64,000 nt of DNA from Tricholomella constricta (lineage: Eukaryota; Basidiomycota; Agaricomycetes; Agaricales; Lyophyllaceae): NCBI GenBank assembly GCA_013368375.1, contig JAACJP010000020.1, positions 124,001-188,000 of the forward strand, read 5' to 3'. Shown one piece after another: positions 47,073-58,500 of this stretch. A model generated the notes under the pieces. That model worked only from the letters and a program-made list of their open reading frames with translations, had not been told where the DNA came from and ran no database searches. Positions within the stretch are counted from its first letter, which is position 1. Each line of letters begins with the position of its first letter. Made by a program: the position numbers and the translations under genes.

Positions 47073-49220
47073 TCAAAACTTGAACTCCTTCCCTCCCTTC
47101 TTCGTGTCTCGCTCCCTCTCCATCTTCTGTTTCTTCTTCGCCATCTCTTTCGCGACCATATCCGAAAAGTCCTCCTTGTTCGCCCCAGGGACACCCGCCG
47201 AGCCGCGCGAGTATGAATCGTACTTCCGCCGAAGCTCCTCCTCCGACAACCCCTCGAGCTCGCTTGCATCGATCGACACATCGATGCCATTCGCTTTTCG
47301 CTGTTATCCCGAAACACATCAATGACCAAAATAGCGTACTGAATATATATGGAAAACGGACCTTCGTCCCCCGCTCGTCCCCAAGAACAGGGATAGGTGC
47401 ACCCGACACAGCGCTGACATCGTACCCACGCTCGCTGCCCATAAGTCCCCGCACCGAAGTTTGTTTTTCGGGAACGACCTGATAGAGCGAGCGCGGACCG
47501 GACTCGACCGCTTCGGATACCGTGCGGCCCTTCCGTAACTCCAAGAAATCGGGTGTCTCGAGACCGCCGGCGACAGTCGAAACGACACTGGCCATGCCAG
47601 AGGGAGTCTCCAAGCCTGACGGTGTCTGGATACCGTCTGCGGGTGCAGGCTCGCCTTCCTCCTCCTCTTCGGATTCTGATTCGCTCTCTGACTCTTCTTC
47701 CTCTGTAAAATAATCCCTCATTCAGCAACTGAAGTTGTGAAAGGGAACAGGCAATGGACGCACCTTCTTCTGGCTCCAATTCACCCCAGAGATTCCTGTC
47801 GATGGGCTCGCCGACCTATGTCGGAATTTCAATTGATCGCATTCCCGCGCAAGAGCAAATTGAACTTACTCCTGAATCTCCAGCCTTTGGAAGGACACCA
47901 AAGACATCACCATACAGCGGCCGATTGTACTCGTCCAGCGGGGGCTTTCCCCATCCACCTGGGTGGAAACCCCACTGTGCCCTAGACGGATGATGTACAT
48001 CAGTAAAATGTACTGGTATTAAGTGATGCAACCATACCCTTCAGGAATGGGGGCATTGAGGCCAGGTATTCTCAGTGTGGGATAACTCGGTGGGGGGCCA
48101 AAACGTTGCATGCTGATCAGCCAGGGAGGCGGTGCCAAAGGTGGGATTGAGAGAGCTTCCACCAATTCGGGCGACAGGTCTCCTGGCCGTTTCTCCTTCA
48201 GCGACGTCTCAAATTCCTTGCCTTCATAGTACCTACACATCAGAAGCCGTTAGCTGTACTAAGAGAGTGTCCAGGACGGACATGCTTACATTTCTCCGAA
48301 TCCAGTGACAGGCGGCTTCGTCTGGAATTTGAAGAACGCATCGTGCAGCTTCTGGTAGTCGATGTCGACTTTGCCCATTTTCGGTTGTACGCGCTCGCGG
48401 GTCTTTGCCTTCAAGGACATGTTAGCTTCCTTTTCTTTGATAGCATCACGCATCGTCGCGATACCCGTGTCCGCGATGTACGCTGGGAGCTGGAACGGCG
48501 GCTTTTCGATGCCACGTTTGCCTTGGAGGTAGTCGCGCTTGGCACTCCAGTGGATGGGAATCGGGACAGTATTGCGGTGACTTTTGAGGTGCAAAAGGAG
48601 GCGGGGGTCGGCGGCTGTGACGTCTGTCCATTCTACAAGCTCGGACTTCTTGACGAACTGCTTCAGTTCTGCGACAGTGAGACGGGCCATTTTGCGTTGT
48701 TTCTTCTTGGAGAGAGGCTTCTTTTCCGTGTCGGAGTCGCCTTCAGATTCCATGTCGTCGTCCGAGTAGATTACCTCGCCCTTCGATGGCATTGAGCCTC
48801 TTTCGCCCTGCTGTAAAAGATATCGTTCATTAGGCTAGTTTGCAGAGATCTCTTCAGAAAGTACGCACTGAAGTTTCATCGGGAGGAGGCTGAAAGCGAG
48901 CAAATACGTCGGCGAATGCTTCGAGGGGCGTGCCTTTGACATCCAACTGCTCAGATACGTACACGACATTAGCCGGCTGCACAGCATGTTCCTTATTTTG
49001 CGCTGGTTTCTCTTCTGTGTCATTCTATGAGAAAAAACGGCAGTGAATATGCAGCTGCTGCAATGTAGAGGTTTAGATAACTGACTGTTGAAGCCTCGGT
49101 TTTCTTCTGCTTCGCCTTCAGCCGCCGTAGCTGATTTTTTGACCGGATTGCCTTGCCATTTGCCTTTGCTGATGTGTCCTCAATAACACCATTCACAAGC
49201 GGCGAGACCTGGGCGACCAT
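47073..49220 (-). CDS. SF3B2: Splicing factor 3b subunit 2 (SAP145/Cus1)
   Basis: Component of the U2 snRNP SF3b complex that helps anchor U2 at the branch point. Model: complement(join(47073..47300, 47362..47702, 47764..47815, 47870..47981, 48038..48232, 48290..48810, 48869..49024, 49086..49220)), 579 aa, all junctions in frame. Seen: a basic N-terminus; the DUF382 core (LVEWTDVTAADPRLLLHLKS; VPIPIHWSAKRDYLQGKRG; FQLPAYIADTGI); the PSP region (GDLSPELVEALSIP; PPPWLISMQRFGPPPSYP; WGFHPGGWGKPPLDEYNRPLYGDVFG). An acidic Glu/Ser stretch and a conserved lysine-rich end follow (KEMAKKKQKMERERD). Highly conserved housekeeping gene, single copy here, no damage seen. Confidence 0.94.
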
Positions 49221-50888
49221 TGATATATGCAGAGGCTGGAAGGGCGGTGGAGAACCTGTCGCGAACCGTCTGATTCAGAAGTGAAGCACTCGTGAGAAAG
49301 TCGGTCCGTGGTCGACATCATGATGCATGACCATCCGAAGTCCGACGAGACGAACGCCCATCTTCAGCGCCTCGCAGCAGCCTTAATATGCTATTCGCGG
49401 TATTATCATTGGTTCACTCAAAGGCTAGTTGAGGATCTCGTCAAACTCTGAAAAATATCTTGTTTCCGGAGCCCACTTGTTCCTTGAATTACGCTCAAGC
49501 AACGGTTTTCCGAATATGGGGGTTACCCACTCGAGCATATTTTGACTGAATATATCTATCCGGCGATTGGTGTGCTGATGACGCGAGGGAACACTTCAGT
49601 TTCTTTGAGCCGTTGCCCAGAATCTGATGGAACCAATTGCAAAGGCAACACTCTTGCCCAAGGGCTTTCAGAAAAGGCTCGCCTTCTTCGATGTTCAGAG
49701 TGTCCTGCAAATTCGTATTGTTCTGTCGAATGGTGAAGTTCCATTGTATTTCTGTCGCTATATCGCCTAGCGACCATGCCTTCATTGTACTCTATTTGAT
49801 GAAAGTTTGAATCATCCAGGACGATACATAGCCAAAAAAGGGCCCGTAAATCAACAAGGGGCAGCCCACTGCCTAGAGGTGAGCCTTGGTTTTCATCCAG
49901 AGAAATGACCTGCTTGTTTTTCCTGTGATAAGGTGGCGAGACTTATCATATTCCGCGAGCCACAATAGGTAGATTTCCTTGTACTAGTCGTACTGGCTAA
50001 TTAACCGATGACACTGCGCATCAGGGACATACTGAGCATATGCATATGGCTTAGAATGTACTCGGACTCTCCAAGGATATCTCTCGTGTTCGAACGCAGT
50101 TTCTTTCCCTGACCCTGCGCCACTTTGGACGATATATACGCTGAACACATCATCTCCCAAAAAGATGCTGGAAAAGCATGCCGAGCGGAGAAAGCCCGAC
50201 GAAGCTTTGGGGTTCGTATCAATTTGAGTCACCGAGTCATCCAAAGAGGGAGAATAGGTCACCCCTCGAAGCAATGGAGGAGGTATGCAACTCCTGCTCT
50301 AGCACGTTCTCGACTTCTGATTGTGCATACAGGCACGGATACTTTGTAGAGGCGGAGTTGATGGGGCAGACAACTTGTTGAGTGAATGCAAACTACTATG
50401 GCGGCGAGTGCAACGACAGTGTATCGAACAGAAAGCTGTTATGTACAAACTAGTACTGTGGCTCGACCGGGAGCGTTACTTCATTTCTATGTGCATCCAG
50501 GAATCTGCCTCGATCCTTTGACTCGGAAATGCGGGGCACAGTACCGTAGTTGTTGCCAGTCTAACAATTTCTGGAAGTTCAGCTGCGTCAAAGTCTCTAG
50601 CTGCTCTCGAGTCTTCTCTAAGGCAGGCGTGATCCGGTCTGGTGCTGTTTTTCGAATTCTCATTTTCAGTACGAGCATCCTATCACTTGCTGGCACTGGC
50701 TTGATCAGGTTATTACCTTCGTGACCACATATCTGTTTTTAACGGCTCTGGACACACACAGGCTCCCTGAAGGCGAGTTCGATCAGTTCGCCAACTTGTT
50801 GATCTGACCGCATCTCCCTCTGTCCACGATATGTGAAAAGCGGAGACCAAGGTATTTCTGCCGACAGACGTAGCTACTTCGATTAACG
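49221..50888. other. Gene-poor stretch with degenerate open frames
   Basis: About 1.7 kb without a supported gene. - strand frames at 49785-49495, 50274-49984 and 50696-50487 look partly protein-like (CCLCNWFHQILG; EKTREQLETLTQLNFQK). I found no splice path linking them and no family match. They may be remnants of a gene that once neighboured the UstYa-like gene. Confidence 0.35.
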
Positions 50889-51905
50889 TTACCAGTCCGG
50901 ATGACTTGTGGAGTCCATTTCATTCGCATGTCGAAACATCTGCGCTTGGTGCGCCAGGCCCCATTCCCTAATCTTCTCGAAGTTCCGACAATTGTGCAAA
51001 ATATCGAACCGCGGAGTTTGTTTTTGCCCGGCAGATTTGTCAAAAACGATGGTGCTGATATCGGCAGAACACTGGAGCTACTGTCGTAGAGAATTGTTAC
51101 AAAGTGCAAGATGTATCTCGCGTTGCTCGGCTGACTCTCTGGGGTTTGATGGATATGAGTCTATCCGAATCAGAGGCGTCAGTTTCTGCGCGCCACAGAA
51201 AACTCGGAATACATACCAGGATGGAGTGCCTTTCTAAGCATATTCTAAGCGAATCTTATGAGTCGATATGTCAATGGGTAAAACTGGCAGCGGAAGGCTC
51301 ACGAGACAGTGTAGTTGGTGGAAGACATCCAGCCCCACGATATATTCTGAATCGCTGTGAGGAATTATTGTAATTGCGTTGACGAGACGTCTAGCCTGGT
51401 TTTCTGGAATTTGCGATATTCCGACTATAACAAAGGACATAACTTCCACTTTCAATGACGGCGACAGAGATCGATATGCACAGTTGTAGAGATCTGACCA
51501 AGCTTCATCGACTTCGTCGGACGGAGGTCTGCTGTAAATATCAGGTGCTTCACCACCGAAAATCCCGCTATTGAACTTGACGACTTCATATTCAATGACG
51601 TCTTGTGCTGGGGCTGTGGATGGATCGAAGTGTGAGCAACGCATGATTTCGACGTTACGGTAAAACAAACAGTATAGAATCTGAGCGTTGGGAAACCTAC
51701 AACGGCTCCAAATCAAGAGAGAGACGCAGGTAACCTCCAGAATGATGAAGCAATTGACAACCAAGAGAGGTACATTGACGCGGCGTCTAGCAGACCACCT
51801 CGCATTAGATACGGGTGATTTGGAATGAGGTGCGTCTCCAAAATATAGATGTGTGTCTGTGTCCACATCCTGACTGCCTCTGTTGTCGAGTAATGAAACA
51901 TCCAC
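50889..51905 (-). pseudogene. UstYa/DUF3328-like gene 1, degenerate
   Basis: UstYa-type proteins are membrane-anchored oxidases or cyclases of fungal ribosomal-peptide pathways, with two HxxHC motifs. Model on the - strand: 51905..51701, 51613..51482, 51424..51303, 51233..50889. A short cytosolic N-terminus precedes a membrane span (VPLLVVNCFIILEVTCVSLLIW). Then come IEYEVVKFNSGIFGG, a DEAWSDLY block and the first motif FHQLHC at the end of exon 3. The second motif reads HLALC (51113-51099), losing its second His. A TAG at 51080-51078 stops the frame before the family's conserved end (FDILHNCRNFEKIREWG), which is still readable. I infer a recently inactivated gene. It is divergent from the secreted-peptide gene at 52521. 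Confidence 0.75.
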
Positions 51906-52520
51906 CTGAGAAACGACATGGATGGCGCTCCGTAGTGTAGAGTGGAGAGAGAGGCGGAATTTTGGATGTGGTCAACAAGTTCGTTGTTCAAACGTCCACC
52001 TTTCCACGGATCACCAACAAGCTCAGGGCGCAACTCACTTACTTTAACCGTAATTGACCGATAAGTGCGCGAACCAAAGGCAGTAGAAGCATCCGCCACC
52101 AAATCTCCAGCCAATGGCAGTCAACGAAGGACTTCTGCCATTCAAGAGAGGAAGTGTTGTGACCGTCGATGGCCAAGGCCGGTCAGAGCCGTATCAGGTT
52201 TAGGCACTGTCAGTCCAAAGATCGTTGATGGGCGTGCAAGGAATGGGAAGTTGAGCTGCCTCAAAGGCCCGGGGGATAGAGGGACCCATTCTGATTGTAA
52301 GGGTATCGGAGAGGAGACTTCCTGTTATACGATAACCTTGCATCCGAAGAATCAATGTAAGCTGGAATAACGGAAATGAGCTAACAAAACCGCTGGGGAC
52401 GGAAGTGAGCTTCTGTACGCGTGCTAATAGGCTGCTCGAAGACGTGACGGCTTATAAGAGGGCAGCAGGTTTTACACTGACCGCTCGTCGTCTCTACTTC
52501 ACAGAGAATAATCCCCATCC
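51906..52520. promoter_or_regulatory. Divergent promoter region with TATA box
   Basis: Lies between the UstYa-like gene 1 (-) and the secreted-peptide gene (+). TTATAAG at 52452-52458 is 63 bp before the peptide ATG, a good TATA position. An unrecognised - strand open frame covers 52114-51950. Confidence 0.5.
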
Positions 52521-55500
52521 ATGAAGACCTTTTTTGTATTCGTTAGCCTCTTTGTTGCTCTGTCTGCGGCAGCTCCTACCAGGGAAGCTGTAGGTGTTCA
52601 GTAGCGTCCACTGGAATGCCTGACATGCTCACCTCGTATCGACGATAGAGGTCCGCCGAAGCTTTAAAGGATATCTCATTCCCCACCGTCTACCACGATC
52701 ATAACGTTGCCTACCAGCGGAACGTCGCAGATGGTAAAGACACGAGTTTGAGTCATACATATCGCATGGCACTTGTTGGCTAGAGCATGTAATGCCGAGC
52801 TCAGTGTCGAGAATGTGATGGTAGACAACTGATATATTACCTAGAGCATGTAATGCCGACTAGGAGAATATAAGTACATGAATGGAATGAATGATGTAGA
52901 AGTATACGTACGCTCAGTGTCGAGAATGTGATGGTAGACAACTGAGGTACGTGAGGTGATGAGGACGCGACTATGCGTACGAGTCACGTGCTATGGGCGT
53001 GACGGTGATGTATATATACGAAGTCCAACACACCCCCATCAGAACAGAATGTCCATAGCATATAAAGAATAAAAAGAATAATTAAGGGGGAAGGAGACCA
53101 AGGGCTTTACGATGCTTCAGGAAAAGTTCGGCGACAAGAGGTTTGGTCATAATATCGGCGGTCATTTCTTGAGTGGAGATCCAGACAGTAGAAAAATCGC
53201 CAGTCCGGATATGTTCGCGAATGAAATGGTAGCGAATGTCGATATGTTTTGAACGAGAGGTGGTGGTAGAAGAGGAAGCAATGCAACCGGCGCCCTGATT
53301 ATCGCATAGTATGGGGAATGGTTTGGGGACAGGCAGGGACAGGAGAGAGAGGAATAGACGAAGCCAGAGAGCTTCCTTCATGGCATGCGATAGAGCGTAG
53401 TATTCCGATTCCGTCGACGACAAGGAAACAGTTCGTTGACCGACGGCCGACCAGGATACAAGCGCATTGACGTAAAAGAAGCAGTAACCCGATATGCTCT
53501 TCCGGTCCGATTCGTCGGAAGCCCAATCCGCATCCGAGAAACCACAGCCGTGATTGACGAAGCCACGAAGTTCGTCGGACAAAGGCGTCGTAGATACACC
53601 ATAAACGAGGGAGAGGTCCATGGTTCCCTTTAGATACCGAAGAACACCCTTTGCCGCGAGCATATGAGCGCGCGAGGGGTTGCTGTTGTATTTACCAAGA
53701 GCCATCGCAGCATAGGCAATGTCGGGACGAGTACAAACAGCGAGGTAAATGAGGGAGCCAACGAGGCGCTGGTAGGTGTTTTTGAGATCGTCGTCGGAGA
53801 TGTCGGGGCAAGCGTTGGGTGGGGCGGGAGGAATTGAAGCCAGTTTTACGCGAAGGGGAGCAGATAAGGGGGAGCATTCGTCCATCTTCCAGGTTTGAAG
53901 AAGGTCAACGATGTAGGACTTTTGAGATAAGCGCAGTGTATGAGAATCGAGGTCGCGAGTAATACGAATCCCAAGATAGAGTTCAGCGGGACCCATGTCG
54001 ACGACTTCGAGGTGTTTGCATATTTCTTTGATAAACCAGTCATACAGTGGTAACGAGTTGGTCGCCACAAGGCCGTCGTCGACATGAACGGGGACAATAA
54101 GGACCAAATCTGAACCATCTTCGGGCATGGGGATCTCGCTTGATGGAGGGGAGGTCCAACGGCCGAAGAAGACACCATGATCGACTTCGCAGCGTATAAG
54201 TCCAAGGGAAACGAGAATTCTCCAAAGAAGCATGTAAAACTCGTAAGCCGATTGCCGTAGGCCGTAAAGTGCGCGAAGAAGGCGGTACACGGAAGATCGA
54301 AGTGGTAGAGGGTAGCCGGGGATTTGTTTTGTAAAGATAAGAGTGCTGACAAGCGCGTGAAGAAAGGCAGTCTTGACGTCAAAGCTCAAGAGGTATAAGC
54401 CTTGATGATTAGCAAAAGCGAGGACGATGCGAATGCTAGTAAGCTTGGCGACAGGAGCGTAAGTTTCGCCAAAGTCGTCAGGTCGTTGACTAAAGCCTTG
54501 TGCGCAGAGGCGAGCTTTTTCCTTGCCTTTGATAATGCTACCGTCAGGATTGCGTTTATATGCGTAGACCCAGACAAGACCAATGGCATTCCGACCCTTG
54601 GGTAGAGTCGTTTCCTCGAAGACGCCTTTCTCCGTAAGACTATCAAGTTCGCGGCGTTCGGCTGCGCGCCAAATGTCAGCGTCGGGACGACTATATGCTT
54701 CACGTTGCGACTCAGGAGCTTTGTTGAGGTTAAAATTCCGAGTGGAGTAAAATTTAGAGTCGTTGCCGACGGCGCCCATGCAGAAGTCGCGAAGGGAATC
54801 AGGCTCGAAGTCTGTGAGAGAGGAGTTGGAGTCGGGAGTGATAAAATCTTCGGCAGAAGCAAAGGAAACGAAATCCTGTAGGATGGGAACGGAGAGGTTG
54901 CCAAGTTTGTGTGAGGAGGGAGGGGAAGGTGACGGGGAACGATTCTCGCGGGGTTTTATGGATTCAAGATAAGCGGTCCCCTTTTCGGTATGTTTGATGG
55001 AGCGTTTAGGACGAGGAGAGGGGAGGTATGAGGAGAGCGGAGGGGGTTCAGGGAAGGTTGAACCCCGAACGGGAGCGAGATGCCCAGGAGTACTTAAAGA
55101 TGGCATCACGAGTGAAATGATAGCGACCGTTGAGGTCGCGAACGCGCCAGCCCTCTCGGCCCTCGGTATAGCCTACAAAAATCGCTTCGAAACGGCAAGG
55201 GCCACCTTTGGTGCGAAGTTCGGGGGGAATGGTAACAAAACATTGGCACCCCCATACACGGAGATGGGAGAGGTCCGGTTTGGTAGCCTTAAATGCTTCA
55301 TATGGGGTCATGTTCTTAGGAAGAGTCGAGGTGGGCGTGCGATTGAGAAGGTACTGATAGGTAAGGATGGCGTCACCAAGGAAAGAGGGTGGAAGACGAG
55401 CGTCCGCAATCATAGCTTGTGCGCCATCTTCGATAGTACGAATGTAACGTTCGATCTTGCCATTTTGTTGATGGGCATATTCCGCGGTAACTTGTTGAAG

Positions 55501-58500
55501 GATACCACGAGACCGAAGGTGCGCAGCGAATTTCCCTTCAATAAATTCCTTGGCACCATCGCATCGAACAGCTCGTACAGGATTTCCCGATTGCAGCTCC
55601 CAGGCGGCCTCTGCAGACTTGTAGATAAGGAACGCGTCGCTTTTGTGGCGCATAAGATCGGTAAGTCCCCAGTTGGAGTAGTCATCAAGCATACTGAAGA
55701 AATAGCGCTGCTTCCGAGGAGTCGCAACGGGAAAAGGACCGCAAGTGTCAATATGTACAAGTTCGCAGATGTTTTGGGCGCGATGCTTGTTGTGCGTATA
55801 AGGACGTTGAGGATATTTGCCGATTAGGCAGGGTACGCAGTGAGTGTGTTCGAATTTTCCTTCCCATTTAACACCGGTAGCATAATCATGGAGGAGAACC
55901 GCGCGCGTTGCATCGTGACCGAGATGACCGAGGCGACGATGCCAGAGTTCAGGTGTTTCGCGTATACGCTCAAAGACCGGAGCAGCTAGAGGTGGGTCGT
56001 TGCGAAGGGGAGGGACAGGAGGCGACGATGCAGGGGCCGTGCCATCAGGGTAGACGAATTCACACCGTAGGAAGGAGAGCCGATGAAAGACGTCAGCGAG
56101 GAAGGTAGATTGTGGAAAGACAGGATGATCTTTGGGGAATCGAATAAAGGTATGGTTCCCGGGACGCCAATCGAACTCGATACGATGGTCAGTCATCGAG
56201 CCAACAGAAAGGAGGTTGATGGGGCACGACGGTGCATGCAAGCAATCGCGAAGCCGTAGAATGACAACGTTCCCATCTGTACAGCATATACGAAGACGAA
56301 CTTCGCCACGAGCAAGAGTAGCCAGTGAGCCACAATTTGCAGTCATGACCGGGGTAGCAGCGGCTGGATTATAAGTCCAAAAAACTTCGCGTTGATTGAA
56401 AATGTGGCCGCTACAACCAGAGTCGAGAAGGCAATTATATTGTTGCATATGCGCCGAGAACGCGAATGGACCAACGTCGACTTGAAGATCGCTGAGTGGT
56501 GTGGGCAAGTAAGCGTCAAAGAACATGGCATTGGTGGACGACGCTACAGATACGCCTGCGAATACAGAGGGAGGGGTGGTATCAAGTAAAGGAGGGTCCG
56601 GATCACATGCAGGGAAGGTATGATATTCCTCTTCGACATCGCCAGGCGCTTCGGGGGCTGAGTCTGGACCATCGGCGAATAAAGCGTGCGGGGTACGGGA
56701 GGGAGCACCCCCAGGAGCGGCAGGATGGGAGCGCCAATTCGGATTATTAACATTAGGCGGAGGTGCAACGCGAGGGTTCGGGCGCGGAGCAGGAGCCGGA
56801 GGAGTTCCCTGGGCATTCGACGGAGGTGGCTGAGAAAGTGGGTTGTTGAGTGTGCGAGCAGATACATTCGGCTGAATACGGGGGCGAGGGTAAAGCCGTT
56901 GGTGGTCGACTTCAACATCGAGTAAATCTGCAAAAACCGTTGTGTAGCTCGGTATCGAAGTCACCGCGCCTCGAAGGAGCTTGCGATAGGCACTAAGTTC
57001 GACAAGGTGGTGATTGGTGGAAGGAAAATGGTCGAGGAACGCAGAGAGGCCATCGCGGAGCTCCCAAGGGAAGCCAGCCGACTCGAGTTGATTGATTCCA
57101 TTGCGCCAGGCTGTGATGTAGTCCAAGACGCGATGAGGGCCATACTGGAGATTGCGAAGACGAGTTTTTATAACTTGGGCAGATGTCCAGTCGCCAATGC
57201 CGTACAAACTGCGAAGGATGGCGAATGTATCGCGAGCAGAGTAACGACCACCGAAAAGATTGCCGTAACCCGGTAGACTGCTTTGAATTGGGGCAGAAAG
57301 ACGAGATAGAAGGATGTGCTTGGCCTGTCCATCACGATACCACCATGTACGCCAGGCATTTAGTTCGTCCCTCGTAGAAGTAGGCGTGACAGTAGGCGGA
57401 TACGTTGGTATCATGCCCGGGTCGAAAGGAGCGCTCGCTACAGGGACATCGCAAATAAATTTCATGAGATCCAGGCCTTCCATCAGAAGTCTGACAGCCA
57501 TCGACCAGGGTCCCCAGTCGTGCTTCCCAGTAAGTAAGGGAATGTGAACGGTATTCGGCATACGATCATCGGGAGTATGAGGGACAGAAGGAGTAGCAAA
57601 AGTGTTCATGGGAGCGTGTCCAGGGGGAACGGGGGCAGGAATAGAGGTAGGAGGTAAATAATAAAGAGGAGGAGGGACACCCCCGGGCTGAGGATGAGAA
57701 ATGGGAGGTGGTGCAGAATAAAACTGGGGAGGAGGGTTGAATGTATGCGTATTATGGGAAGTAGGGTGGAATGTATGCGCGTGATTTTGAGGGATATGCG
57801 GTAAACTGGGTAGAGAAAAAGGATTTGAGGCTGAAGGATATACGGACGGGTGATACATGGGTTGATTTGAGGCAAAGTTATGATCGAAAGGGTTCGGGAT
57901 CTGTAATTCGGGAAGATGACCATGGGAATCAGGGGCAGACTGGGGACCTTCGGGGATCGGAATCGTATGGTCTTGGGACGGATGAAGAGAGCCAAAAGAC
58001 AGATGTGAGGCAGTTTGACGAAACGATGGAGACTGACGAGACGGAACACGAGGGGGTGGTGGGAGGGCACGAGTCTGATCACGAGAGATTTGGTCCGACA
58101 TAATGGAGGCGAGTTGCGATTCCTCCGGTTGCAAAAAGGCGCAGATAAGAATCAAGCGGGGCCCATAACCTGTTGGCTAGAGCATGTAATGCCGAGCTCA
58201 GTGTCGAGAATGTGATGGTAGACAACTGATATATTACCTAGAGCATGTAATGCCGACTAGGAGAATATAAGTACATGAATGGAATGAATGATGTAGAAGT
58301 ATACGTACGCTCAGTGTCGAGAATGTGATGGTAGACAACTGAGGTACGTGAGGTGATGAGGACGCGACTATGCGTACGAGTCACGTGCTATGGGCGTGAC
58401 GGTGATGTATATATACGAAGTCCAACAGCACTAATATGTTGAACAGAAAAGCAAGTTGACCAGAACGTGGGTATCCAGGCATCAGAGTTCATTCTGGTGC

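Larger units (their letters stand above)
52774..58427 (-). mobile_element. Complete Ty1/copia retrotransposon, recent
   Basis: 5,654 bp with 257-bp LTRs that are identical by eye, a perfect 5-bp TSD, primer site, polypurine tract and two long open frames. Identical LTRs indicate a very recent insertion. Orientation is opposite to the host peptide gene. Confidence 0.96.
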
